A stretch of DNA of 64,000 bases from Batillaria attramentaria (GCA_018292915.2 JACVVK020000222.1:938501-1002500); one strand, 5' to 3'. Positions 28,784 through 40,204 are shown, counted from the stretch's first letter. The notes: a model not told the origin generated them from the letters alone. Made by a program: numbers and translations.

Positions 28784-29335
28784 TTGCTACACGCCACTTA
28801 CTACACCACGCCACCCCACTTACTACACCACGACACCCCACTTACTAACACCACGACACCCACTTACTACACCACGACACCCCACTTACTACACCACGCC
28901 ACCCCACTTACTACACCACGACACCCCACTTACTACACCACGCCACCCCACTTACTACACCACGCCACCCCACTTACTACACCACTACACCCCACTTACT
29001 ACACCACGACACCCCACTTACTACACCACGACACCCCACTTACTACACCACGACATCCCACTTACTACACCCACGCCACCCCACTTACTACACCACGACA
29101 CCCCACTTACTACACCACGCCACCCACTTACTACACCACGCACCCCACTTACTACACCACTACACCCCACTTGCTACACCACGCCACCCCACTTACTACA
29201 CCACGACAACCCACTTACTACACTCACTACACCCCACTTACTACACCACTCCACCCCACTTACTACACCACTACACCCCACTTACTTCACCACTACACCC
29301 CACTTGCTACACCCGATACTCTGTTAACCCACTTG
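28784..29335 (+). repeat. 22-bp minisatellite (CTTACTACACCACGACACCCCA)n, forward array
   Basis: About 24 units of a 22-bp repeat with C/A and small indel variants. The left flank is GTTGCTACACGCCACTTAC. The same repeat occurs inverted at 34129-34389. The long reading frames across it are tandem-repeat artefacts. Confidence 0.9.
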
Positions 29336-30288
29336 CTACACAATACTCTGCTACACAGCACTGACTTGCTACCCCAGTACGCATCTTGTACGGCAAATAA
29401 AAGCGAGACTTGCTCGAAATACACTTGATTTGAAAAAAGAGAGCTTTGACCTGTGTTGTTCATGTGTATAATTATGGCCGACCGTCACTACATGCCATTC
29501 TTCACAGTATGCGTTTGTGAACACTGAATTAGGCTAGAAGGAGTAAATGAACAAAGAAGGGAAAATGAACAAAATATTTCACGCGCCCCACCAATGCTGA
29601 ATTTGTGAGTACTCCGACGGTCCCTATTGAACACAGTGATCACAGGTGAAAACCTTACAACCGCCTGTCCGCAGGCGGGACCATAACATTTTCCTGTCGT
29701 CCGATTACACGTACTGGCAAGTAATTAAAATCCGTACCATCGTACACTGACTACCTCTGAATACATCAGTCTTGCCGAGACCTTGTAACTTTGAAACTGC
29801 TTCACCTCAGCTGCTGGCGATATACAAGACGTTAACACGGACTAAAAACACACACCACTCCTTACTGGTTCAATGTCCAGATTTCCCACCAAACAATCCC
29901 CAACCCCTCTCTCGGGACCGTGCCACACACACCATGACATTACACCAACGGAAACCATGACAAAACGTGACAGACGGTTGTCGCCTCGTTGCGCTTGATC
30001 TGTTGCGTCAGACTCGAACGCTATACGGCTGATTGGCGCCGGCCCATACTGCGGAACCTTCCTAGATGGTGACGGGTTTTGGCCTAATCCGGATGTTGCT
30101 TACGTAACACACGCCAAACGATTTCCGTCGGGTGTTCTTCTTATCAAGTACCGAAATGGACCGCCACACCCAGCCGTAGTGTCACCATCCCATAAACCCG
30201 GCCACGCCCCCTCCTCCTGCCAACACCTCCACCCCCGCCCACGGCCAAAACTGAGAGGATAACGCTCCTGCGATTGGCGCCCGATGGC
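29336..30288. other. intergenic, no gene seen
   Basis: Unique-looking sequence between the minisatellite and the duplicated 5' region of the small gene. I recognise no protein similarity or terminal repeats. Confidence 0.5.
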
Positions 30289-30518
30289 TGACTCGGAAAC
30301 AGCAATACCGCAGGTGTATACGTATTTGAAACAAACTGAGTTGTAGGGTCACTCGTGTTTGTGTCATAGTGCAGAAAGGACGAAAAAGTAGTCTACCAAC
30401 AATCACGGCTGACGGGTGACTCGGAAACAGCAAGTACTTGAAACGAACTTAGTTGTTCGGTCACTCTTCTTTTTGTCAGAGTGCAGAAAGGACGAACGAG
30501 TACAACAATCATGGCTGA
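30289..30518 (+). repeat. tandem duplication spanning the small gene's 5' end
   Basis: Two diverged copies, 30289-30417 and 30418-30518, each start GACTCGGAAACAGCAA, contain GTGCAGAAAGGACGAA and end near CAATCAyGGCTGA. The second copy supplies the ATG at 30511; the first has ACG at 30405-30407. Confidence 0.75.
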
Positions 30519-31732
30519 GGGCGATGGTGGTGGTAATAATTATGGAGAACTGCAACGTCCCGGGTGCCGGAAATGCAAACCCCGACGACGTGAGTATGAG
30601 GCACAGTCAAGGAAGTTGGCCCAAGTTGTATGTCGTGGTTTAACGACAACGGGTACCCGGCTGCGGCTGTTGTCACGCATATTGGTTTGAGAGGTTGCGT
30701 AGGCTTTGGGCTCGGACGTCTTCAAGAACTTTCTTACAGAAAACCTCACAGGAAATGAGCAATGGATCAACGCAATCGGGGTGAACGGTTGCAGCGAGTT
30801 CCGTTACATTTGTGGGACTATACCGCCCCTATTAGCGCGAGCCAGCCGGGGAGCGAAAAAACAAGCTGAGATCAATGTGCAACAAGTTCCTCGTCCAGTT
30901 CTGGGCCGTACGCAGACAATCATGTTTGAAGAAAGAGGAAAAACGTACGCGACTCCGCCAGAACTGCAGCAGCTTCGTCTCACGGTCACAAGGACTTCTT
31001 TCCAGTAAGTACATTGTGATTGTCATTTTCATATTCTATTTATTTGTAGTTTTCTTTGTTTTATTTATTTATTTGTTGTTGTTGTTGTTTTTTGTTTTTC
31101 GGGGGTGGGGGTGGGGGTGGGGGATTCGACAAGCGAATACAAAAACGCAGCAGAACAAGTGACGGATTAAAAAAAACCATAAGCTTAGAAGAAAACTATA
31201 AGTGGTTAGAGTAACTTAATCACATTTCGTGACATTCTGCCATTTAGTAGATTTACTAATTTACTACTCGAAATTGTGTGTATGTGTGTGTTTATTTTAT
31301 GTTTATTTTGTGTTTTGTTGTTGTTCAAGTTTCTGCGAGAAGCACCGGTCAAAGTTGCCAAATTTTGCGATTAATAAGTACAATCCAAGGTATTCTAGTC
31401 CACGTTTCACCAGCCCTCTAGCGACATTTCACCAGCCTCTAGATCTTCCAGATTTCATGTGAAAAATAATTCAATCGGGGAAGCCACAAAGCCAACAGGG
31501 AAATCACAAGACATAAAGAAGCTTCCTCAGACGATCGCAGTGCTAGAGGCTGACGTCAAAATATTTAGTTCACGGAATTGACGTCATCTCTCTCTCTCTC
31601 TCTCTCGCTCTCTCTCTCTGTATGATGACCTGCCTGAGGCTGACGTGAAATGTTTAGTTCACAAAACTGACCTCTCTCTCTTACCTGGTGGAAAAGGACG
31701 TTAAACTCCTAAACACCAACCCACCCACGCTC

Positions 31733-31766
<34 letters not shown>

Positions 31767-32548
31767 CCCCCCCCCCCCCCACCCGGCCCCACCCCTAGTC
31801 ACGTGGCTAATCGGTCGAGGTCGTAGAGAATATAGTGTCATTGGTAGAACCTGGAGAGGGGAGAAACGGCGGGGGGAGAGGGGGTGGAGTGAATCACCAA
31901 ATTTTTTCTCAAAATTACACTATGCAGGTAAATCGGCACAATTTTGCATGTTAGCTGATGGAAAATATTGTAAGAAATTTATTCAAATTAATTACAGAAT
32001 CCATCAACTACAAAGTGCCTCCTCCACTGTGGTGGCCTCAAGGTGTTCCATGGGGACGACCGAAAGGAGAGATCTGGAGGGACATGTCAATCAGAAACCT
32101 CCAGATTGTTCACGATGCAGCGGTAGCTGCTTTTGCAGGGAATGATAACCATGTGAGTAATTTCCTCAATGTGAGTGTTACGTTTCTTGCATGGAATTTC
32201 GCGTGTTTGCTTATTGAAAGGTCGAAATATGCCGGTAATTCATCATCATTAGCTTGCTTTGCGTCCTATGGTGTAAGCCGGTAATTCTGAGAGAGAAAAA
32301 AAGTTATCGAAACGATTTTCTGCAAAACTGCTGACCACCAGGCCGTCCATGTATTATCCGCTGACGGAATTCATGCCGACAGATCGAACTGGTGACAGAA
32401 AACCGCAGCTCCACCGGAGTTGTAGGGGCCCGCGGCCCTATCAATAAGTGTCTTGAGTCTTGAGTCTCTCTCTCTCTCTGAACGCGGGAAAGTTTGAAAA
32501 TTGGTCACAAGACCAAAGCTTCCACCGTTTTCAAATAAAGTTATTTCA

Positions 32549-32611
<63 letters not shown>

Positions 32612-33155
32612 TCGAGGAAGGGCAGCATTTGAGGCACATTAATGAGTACTTATCACAACACACATTGGCTGTCTAATGGCTGGTCGTACGAACTAAGCAC
32701 CCAGTCAGCACGTGAGCTAGACCGGAGAACGCATTGTGCTTGGCGTCGAATAATTATTTCTCACAGCGCGTACCTGCTGTCAAGGGTGCATTGTGGCTGG
32801 TGTAATGCAAATGACTATTTGTCACAGTGTTTCCTGGCTGTCTATTGGCCGGCCTAGTCTCACGAAGAAAGCGCCGAGTCGCAGCGAGAGTAGCGTGATG
32901 TAGAAAACCACAGTGTATTGTATTTGGTGTGATTGCGTTTCAATATTTATCTTCGGCCATATGCTCTGCTGACCATGAACATTGTCTCTGTCTGCTGTGT
33001 ATTGTCTGTCTGAATACGCCAAGGATCTATTGTTCTTGTTGTTTGATACACTTATCCCTCTGTTGACACAGGACGTTTCTACGATGGATGGTCCGCAAAG
33101 CCATGGGAAAAGAGCCAGGAAAACGAAAGTAGCATACACACCAAGTCACCATTAA
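30511..33155 (+). CDS. small spliced gene, function unknown (158 aa model)
   Basis: Proposed exons 30511-30589, 30846-31004, 31998-32152 and 33072-33155 have consensus borders (GTGAGT, GTAAGT and GTGAGT donors) and compatible phases, giving 477 nt including the stop. AATAAA follows at 33244-33249. The protein starts MAEGDGGGNNYGELQRPG. It has a C-x2-C in CRKCKPRR, a basic middle (RQSCLKKEEKRTRLRQ), a tryptophan- and proline-rich segment PPPLWWPQGVPWGRPKGE, then NLQIVHDAAVAAFAGN and a basic tail GKRARKTK that could be a nuclear localisation signal. I recognise no domain. The start of exon 2 is the least certain border (30842 if exon 1 reads on to 30684). Other genes are far away; inverted arrays flank it. 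Confidence 0.5.
31325..31870 (+). repeat. composite repeat copy C, internally deleted
   Basis: Matches the 3' half of copies A and B (TTTCTGCGAGAAGCACCGGTC, then CTCTAGATCTTCCAGATTTC and GACGTCAAAATATTTAG). Most of the SINE is lost; only the tail GTGGAAAAGGACGTTAAAC remains at about 31687. It lies in an intron of the small gene. Confidence 0.75.
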
Positions 33156-33170
33156 CTGCGGTGGCCTTCC

Positions 33171-33203
<33 letters not shown>

Positions 33204-33243
33204 AAGTTGTGCTTTCTGTTCTGAAAAATGTCGAACTGAAGAC

Positions 33244-33249
33244 AATAAA
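33244..33249 (+). terminator. polyadenylation signal AATAAA of the small gene
   Basis: Canonical hexamer 88 bp after the stop codon at 33153-33155, in a GACAATAAAACGAC context. Confidence 0.5.
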
Positions 33250-33439
33250 ACGACACGTTAACCCACGTTATCAGTGTTTGTATGCGTGCGTGTTTGCGCT
33301 AGCGTGTGTGTCTGTGTGCGATTGAAACTCAGTGAACAAAATTGTTGGGGAAGGTCATCTACTGCTTCTTAAGGAGCAACGTAAAAATTATGTTTTTGAA
33401 CCACAGCTTCAGTTTGGTGACGTCACTGGGTGATAGAAG

Positions 33440-34128
33440 ATAAATTGGACACTCATTAACTCCTTTGTTACTTGGCTCTCTTCCTGTACACCTATGTGAC
33501 CGTGATCAAAGAAGTGACAAGAAAGGCTATGCCACTCAACTCACGTCGGTACGTGCAAGGCACATGGGTCGGGCCACGTGAGAAGACAACGCGTGCTAGT
33601 CCCGCTTCACTGACGGGTTAAGACACAGGGGCGACGCTGAATGAGTGAATGAAATATATACGTTTTAAGTCCCTTCCTCCTGTGGGAGATCTTGGGACAA
33701 TTTTATGAGATTTTCTAAATGGGCATTACACCCATTTTTATTTTAAATTTTTTTGTTATAGTTGTATATTTATAAGACTTTAAGTAATTCTTTTGGTTTT
33801 CAAGTCTTCTTGAGAGTCCCGAAACGTCCCTGTCTCTACAGGTCTTTCTTTTTATTCTCTATTTTTTTTTTTAAAAGGGTAAAACTTCAGGACCTTGTCA
33901 GGAAATAATTAGAGAAAAAAGGGGCCACAGGAGCGACGCTCTTCCGCTTGAGCCAGTGAAAAAGGACGGCATTAACGTATTGTGGGTGCCAATCGTCCAG
34001 ACTGGTATTCAAATACGGTTAGAAGGAGAGTGGGGGCTAATTGAATTCTTTCGCTGGGAACTGGCAGAAATCGTCGCGCGAGCTGAGGGCATTTCTTTAT
34101 TTCTGTAATGCTTGATCGGTTTCTCTCG
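33440..34128. repeat. segmental repeat module, copy 1, plus flank
   Basis: 33467-33640 matches modules near 34486, 36037 and 37037 (TTTGTTACTTGG, then GTGACCGTGA and CGTGAGAA...CAACGCG). A related GCGACGCTCTTCCG word is at 33932. No coding frame. Confidence 0.6.
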
Positions 34129-34389
34129 ATCGGTGTAGTAAGTGGGGTGTAGTGGTGTAGTAAGTGGGGTGTAGTGGTGTAGCAAGTGGGGTGTAGTGGT
34201 GTAGTAAGTGGGGTGTCGTGGTGTAGTAAGTGGGGTGTCGTGGTGTAGTAAGTGGGGTGTAGTGGTGTAGCAAGTGGGGTGTAGTAAGTGGGGTGTCGTG
34301 GTGTAGTAAGTGGGGTGTCGTGGTGTAGTAAGTGGGGTGTCGTGGTGTAGTAAGTGGGGTGTCGTGGTGTAGTAAGTGGCGTGTAGCAA
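34129..34389 (-). repeat. 22-bp minisatellite, inverted array
   Basis: About 12 units of the repeat seen at 28784-29335, now on the minus strand. The flank GTTGCTACACGCCACTTAC is conserved next to it (34370-34389 region). Confidence 0.9.
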
Positions 34390-34404
34390 CACATTTTTAT
34401 GTGT

Positions 34405-34439
<35 letters not shown>

Positions 34440-34444
<5 letters not shown>

Positions 34445-34760
34445 AGCAAAAAACATTAACGACAGCAACAACCCACATCACACCTTTGTTACTTGGCCCT
34501 ACTGTACATCTGTGTGACCGTGACCAAAGAAGTGATAAGTGCCACTCAACTCATGATAGACACGTCGGCACGTCCCCGCCACCTGTGCGCGGTGAGAAAA
34601 CAACGCGTGCTAATCCCGCTTGATTGACATGCACTTAGTGATGTCTGGTAGGTGGCCAAGCCAACCAACCGTGCGGATCAGCTTGAGGTCTATTGTTTTT
34701 GTTAACACCACAAAACACATCAACTCCGTTTGTATGGAGACATGCGTGTTGTCAAGCATG
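34440..34760 (+). repeat. segmental repeat module, copy 2
   Basis: Begins after a CA tract with AATCAGCAAAAAACATTAAC and contains CACCTTTGTTACTTGGCCCT and GTATGGAGACATGCGTGTTG. It is the closest relative of the copy at 36985-37400. Confidence 0.75.
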
Positions 34761-34869
34761 AGTGTCAACCATGTTGTCCACGAACGACCTCGCAGATATA
34801 CCATCTTGAACGGAACTGAACAGAAACGACTGACGGAAACGGGAAGAGCTTCAAAAGCAGAATAGGAGA

Positions 34870-34973
34870 TAGCAGGAGAGGGGGTGGAGGGGAGGGGTTA
34901 CTGTGGTGCAGAATAGGAAGACATAGCAAGAGAGGGGGGGGGGGAGGTAATGTGGTGTCGGGACACCCCCCCC

Positions 34974-35004
<31 letters not shown>

Positions 35005-35540
35005 ACACGCAACACACATGCACACGTGAATAGAAGAACCACCACTTCGCTTAATTCTTCCTTGTCTCAAGACATTTACAACCATGGAGTATTTGGGGGG
35101 GGGGGGGAGGTGCGGGGGTTGCAGTAACTAAGCAAGGTTGTAACCATCTGTGTCTGATTGGTTAAAACTCATACGTCAATCAGTCTTGGCCCTGTCAGTC
35201 ACCCATCACACCAGTCCGTGTCTGTTGATTGGTCAAAGCCCATATGTCAATCAGTCTTAGTGTTGACACACCGGGTATTGAGGCCTGTAAGGGCCGTCGC
35301 CTGTCTCGACGTTACCTCAAATAAAGGCAGAGCACGTGCCCGCCCATAGCATCACACCTGGGAAGAGCTTTACAAATCACTTGGGGGAGAGGGGGGGGGT
35401 GCTGGTGGTGCAGTAAGCAAACCCCTGTGTATTGTTAACACCACAATACACATCAACTCCAGTGTTTGTCTGGAGCCGTGCGTGCTGTCAATCAACGACT
35501 GACCGTGACTGACAACCACACGGGGGGGGGGGGGGGGGGA
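34870..35540. repeat. G-rich and CA simple sequence, partial module
   Basis: Purine-rich and G-run segments at 34876-34950, 35094-35107 and 35521-35539, with a CA tract at 34973-35008. At 35422-35512 is a partial copy of the module end (TTGTTAACACCACAATACAC). Confidence 0.7.
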
Positions 35541-36152
35541 TCAAACTTGATTAAAAAAATAAAACAATACATGTAACAAGAAACGCTCGCACCATACACA
35601 CTCCTCCATCTGGTAGACGGGAAACAAAACACAAGAAAAAATTTGTTTGAAACCTCAGTTGCATGCAGGCCCCTCGACGCCTCTTTATTTACTTCATCAT
35701 TAAATGTGCTTGCTTCATCGGCCTCTCTTCGTTGCTTCCGTTGTTGTTGTGGTTGTTTTAAAGGCCACAAAGAAAACAACAACGTACATTGCAACAAAAA
35801 GACGAAAAGAACGGTTATCATATTTAGAACCTCAGTTGCATGCTGGTCCCTCGAAGCCTCTTCCTTTATTTTTCATATAACAAAACTTCATCGGCCTTTC
35901 GTCGCTGCTCTTGTTTTTCGTTTGTTAAGGGAAACAACCAAAAAGCAAAAAAAAAAAAAAAGTAACACACACACACACACACACACACAATCAGCAAAAA
36001 AACATTAAAGACAGCAACAACCCACATCACACCTCCTTTGTTACTTGGCCCTCCTGTACACCTGTGTGACCCTGACCAAAGAAGTGATAAGTGCCACTCA
36101 ACTCATGATAGACACGGGCACCTGTGCGCCGTGAGAAAACAACGCGGTAAGA
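35541..36152 (+). repeat. internal duplication and module copy 3
   Basis: 35640-35720 and 35826-35900 are diverged copies of AACCTCAGTTGCATGC-type sequence. Module copy 3 spans about 35985-36146 and is interrupted after CAACGCG by the CpG-rich terminal module. Confidence 0.6.
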
Positions 36153-36650
36153 GGTAACAAACCCGGCGAACAGGGTCCGTGAGCGCCCCGCGACCGGTCA
36201 TGCGCGACCTGCGCAAGGTCAAAGGCGGCGGGCGACAGGTCGAAATTGGTCATGGGCGACGTGTGAGTGTTGTGAGCGACTGGTCATGAGCGACTGGTCA
36301 TGGGCGACTGGCCATGAACTACCGGCGGCTGGTCATAGGCGACCCACGGGTTGGTCATGGGCGACGTGTGAGTGTTGTGAGCGACTGGTCATGAGCGACT
36401 GGTCATGGGTGACTGGCCATGAACTACCGGCGGCTGGTCATAGGCGACCCAAGGTTGGTCATTAGCGACAGGACAAAATTGGTCATGAGCGACGTGTGAG
36501 TGTTGTGAGCGACTGGTCATGAGCGACTGGTCAAGGGTGACTGGCCATGAACTACCGGCGGCTGGTCATAGGCGACTCACGGTTGGTCATTAGCGGCTGG
36601 TGACTGATAAAAATTGGTCATAAGCTACTGACCATAGGCGACCCGTACAA
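36153..36650 (+). repeat. CpG-rich terminal module with ~100-bp subterminal tandem units
   Basis: Starts GGTAACAAACCCGGCGAACA and continues into three to four units built from GGTCATGAGCGACTGG and GAACTACCGGCGGCTGG. The inverted counterpart ends at 38214. It is followed by a CA tract at 36657-36710. Confidence 0.75.
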
Positions 36651-36655
36651 TTAAA

Positions 36656-36712
<57 letters not shown>

Positions 36713-36948
36713 CTTTGTGTGTGTTAATAGTCTCACGAATCAATAAGCTCGACCCGTGTCTCTCTCAGACCGTTGCCATTATACACATTTGCATATACAT
36801 ATAGTTGTAACCGTTCGGGTTGGGTGGTATTACCCTCGGCTACTGGGGATGAGCCACTCGCTTGCACACACACAAACAATGACACCACAACCACAGTCTC
36901 CCGCATCCGAAAAAAAAGTAAAAATGCGTGCGTGCCTGCGCGCGCGAG

Positions 36949-36984
<36 letters not shown>

Positions 36985-36989
<5 letters not shown>

Positions 36990-37400
36990 TCAGCAAACAA
37001 CAATAAAGAAGACAGCAACAACCCATATCACAGCTCCTTTGTTACTTGGCCCTCCTGTACACCTGTGTGACCATGACCAAAGATGTGATAATTGCCACTC
37101 AACTTACAACAGACAAGTCGGCACGTGCCCGGCACGTGCGCCGTGAGAAACCAACGCGAGCTAATCCCGCTTGACTGACATGCACTTAGACACAATGGGG
37201 CGACGCTCTTCCGTGTGCGCCAGTCAGAAAGGCGCCAGGGATGTATGGTGGGTGGCCAAACCGACCAACCGTAAGAATCAGCTTGAGGTCTAGTGTTTTT
37301 GACAACACCACAATACACATCAACTCCGTTTGTATGGAGACATGTGTGTTGTCAAGGAAGGATTGACAACCACAAAAACACACGGGGATGGTCATGCCAG
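36985..37400 (+). repeat. segmental repeat module, copy 4
   Basis: Most complete copy: CGATCAGCAAACAACAATAA, then TTTGTTACTTGGCCCTCC, GGCGACGCTCTTCCG and TTTGTATGGAGACATGTGTG. No coding frame. Confidence 0.75.
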
Positions 37401-37839
37401 TGCTGGTTGACACTCATGTTGCGTGACTTGCATTGCTCTGACTGGGACCTGTCGAAGTACTTGTCAACCAGCCTAGAGCTTAGAATCTGTTGGCCGGCTG
37501 AAGTATCAAGTACAACATGCCCCTGTATCTCGAAGTTTTGACCATGAATCATGGCTGATTTAGGATGTTGATTCGCTTGGAATATAAATCGTCGCGCCAT
37601 ATAATTATGTGTGTGGCTTTCTTTTTTAGAGGGGTGTGTGTGTGTGTGTGTGCGTGTGCGTGTGTGTGTGTGATATTTGTTCTTTTTGTCAGACATTAAG
37701 ATGTTAGACTGCATGTACACTTGCTAAAATGGTTTTTCATGGGCACATACAAGCACGAATATGTCACATAATTGTAGATGCTTGAGTCCTTACCTGTGGA
37801 CAAAATTCATCTGTTAAAAACGTTGTCTAGGTGTTAATG

Positions 37840-38214
37840 ACCATGACCATGACCAATTTTGGTATTTTCATGACCTTGCGCGGGTCGCGTATAGCCAGTC
37901 GCCCGCCGTCCATGACCGGTCGCGGCCACCTACTGGGTGGGGTATAATCAGTCGCCGTTCGCCGCCCGTCGCTCATGACCAAATTTGGAACGCCGCACGC
38001 CGCTCATGACCATGCGCGGGTCGCGTATAGCCAGTCGCCCGCCGTCCGTGACCGGTCGCGGCCACCTACCGGGTGGGTTATAGTCAGTCGCCGATCGCCG
38101 CCCGTCGCCCATGACCAATTTTGACCTGTCGCCCGCCGCCTTTGACCTTGCGCGGGTCGCGCATGACCGGTCGCGGGGCGCTCACGGACCCTGTTTGCCG
38201 GATTTGTTATATGC
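37840..38214 (-). repeat. CpG-rich terminal module, inverted copy
   Basis: On the minus strand it begins GCATATAACAAATCCGGCAA and then follows the same order as the left copies. It contains two ~170-bp internal units with GGTCGCGGCCACCTAC. Confidence 0.75.
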
Positions 38215-38377
38215 TTGATTTTCTGGAGAAGCAGACGAAGTTGTCAGCGCCGATGTTTTGGTAGAGAAACGATGTTATCTCTAAGTGACAGTAGACCTTG
38301 TTAGCTGTCAAAGTTGTCCCACAATAATGGCAGTAACATTATCACATGTAACACATTTATGATTTGTGTATCTGCAG

Positions 38378-38488
38378 CAGCAGGACATTGACAGTTTACT
38401 TCCTGAACTCAGTGGTTATGCGTTGTGCATGAACCCTGCGGACAAAGGAAAAGTCCAAGAGGACGACCTTGCCCCAGTGTCATGTTAA
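38378..38488 (+). CDS. possible terminal coding exon
   Basis: After TATCTGCAG the frame reads QQDIDSLLPELSGYALCMNP and on to a stop at 38486-38488 (36 codons). Its phase would accept the phase-0 donor at 32152 of the small gene, making it a possible alternative last exon. No polyadenylation signal was noted nearby. The coding nature is judged only from the look of the peptide. Confidence 0.25.
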   Translation, partial: QQDIDSLLPELSGYALCMNPADKGKVQEDDLAPVSC

Positions 38489-39313
38489 CATGCTAAGCTT
38501 CCTGCTGTATATCCTGACTCGGGGACGTTACATATGTCCCTGACAAAAGCTGGTTTACTGTAGGTTGTGTAAGTAGGATATATTTGACCCAGTTTAATTT
38601 CGGTTGCACGGAGTGACAGACTAACATTACAGTGACACAAGAGACCTAGCCCACACAAGGCTGATATACATTGCATAATTATACATGTTTGTGCAAGGTA
38701 TAAATGATACGATATCGTGACCATCGTGTAACCGGCCACGCCAGCTACAGTTACAAGATTAAACCAGTGAGTACAGTCCAGTGGGCTTGTTGATGGATGC
38801 ACGTGTTGTTACATTTACCACTTTGAATTGTGCTACCACAGAATTGTCACGTGTTGCTACCACACTTAAAATTGTCAACCTCATCCTGTTGCTGGCTGCT
38901 GTTGTGGTGCACGTAGCTGGTGCTTGTCATCAGATCAAAGTAGCCCTGTCAAATCTCTAGACAATGATACGCAAAGTGAGCATGCTCAGCAGTATCAGAG
39001 ATTGATACTTAATGAAAGGGTCCAAGAATGATTTACCAGAGAATGAAAATGCAGTCAGTGCAGTATTGTGAAGTGAAGTAACAGGGAATGCAATCACAAA
39101 AAAAGTTGATGGTGGTGGTGGTGGTGGTGGGGGGGGGGGGGTTGGTATTTTTTTTATTTGGGGGGGGGGGGGATGTCAGTTTACACATAATGATGTTGGT
39201 CAGCGTCAGTTTGGCATTTGCTGTAATATTAATTCATGTAAGGATTGCTCATATATGTTGATTTATTCAATACCAGTAAACTGCAATAAATACATTCACT
39301 TTCATTGTTTCAG
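38489..39313. other. no gene seen
   Basis: A/T-rich sequence with a GGT microsatellite and G-runs at 39107-39172. It may hold the untranslated first exon of the gene whose coding exon begins at 39330. Confidence 0.4.
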
Positions 39314-39329
39314 GTCAACTGCAACCAGT

Positions 39330-39591
39330 ATGATGGATCTGCTCATTTCATCCTCATCTTTGGCAACTTGCCTGTTGGTAGGCATTCTCCTTGCAGCTAG
39401 TTGCCATGGTAACCAGTTTGATCCACATCTTTATCTTAAGACTGGTCCCTTTTTTGAGGGTTGGTACTTGAGAATCATGGATGACGCTCAAGCACTGAGT
39501 CTAGGACTTCTGTTTGGACGTGTGCTGCCATCTGATCACGCAAGAGCCACCGGATCTGGAGATGTCTCATTCAACAGCTACAAGTCTACGA
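39330..39591 (+). CDS. first coding exon of a secreted tocopherol-cyclase-like (FEGWY) protein, partial
   Basis: The exon follows a TTGTTTCAG acceptor (39314) and ends at a GTATGT donor after 39591. The start MMDLLISSSSLATCLLVGIL continues to LAASCHG, a typical signal peptide. The mature part contains LKTGPFFEGWYLRIMDD and LSLGLLFGRVLPS, resembling the opening strands of the tocopherol cyclase/carotenoid hydratase lipocalin-like fold. Further exons would be expected, but no continuation is visible downstream. The next recognisable exon (40205) belongs to PES1 and would be out of frame. The gene is therefore truncated here, or the assembly joins two loci. Family assignment is by motif only. 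Confidence 0.55.
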
Positions 39592-40204
39592 GTATGTCAA
39601 AATCAGAGAGCCTTAGACCAGAGCTGACAAGCAGGGCGCTGCCCCTGCACCCCACCGGGGCCTAGGCGGCCCCTGGACCCCGGCCTGGGTTTCAGTCTTT
39701 TTTTTCCTGAGGAATTCCCCAGCCTGTCTATATCTCACCATGCTGTTGTTATCTGTGCGGTTATACTTATGTAAGTCAGTATGCCAGTATAAATGACAGT
39801 ATCACATTATGTTAAAGGGCGTAGGCATTTGGAGAAGATTTGGCATTTGCGAGTTGCACATGATTCAGTATGCAGTATGCGCTAGTAACCGACCAGCAAG
39901 GGCCCCCATATTAGATTATGGTTTTACTGGCAAACTGCCCTAAGTGTCCATGACCTTTAAGATATATTACCCATGTACCCATCTTATAAGTTTTATTAAT
40001 TTCTTACATTTAACAGCTTGATATTTTTCTGTATTTTGGCTTTAGAGATGTATCGGATCGCTGCATGTTTTTCATTCTTGCATATGGTCTAAACTGAGAA
40101 TCTCTTGGAATGCAAGTTAATGGAATTTAAATAGCTGTGAAATGATGTGTGCTGTATGTGCCACCTCTTTTGGAAATCAGCAGTAATTTCTTGTCTGTCT
40201 GCAG

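Noticed and set aside
28695..29428. Two overlapping ~210-residue proteins rich in TTPRHPTYY
   Set aside because: They arise from the 22-bp minisatellite in different frames; no acceptor, donor or family evidence.
30706..31008. 100-residue frame starting at a TTG
   Set aside because: It overlaps exon 2 of the small gene in another frame and cannot join exon 3 without hitting a stop; the second frame gives a consistent four-exon model.
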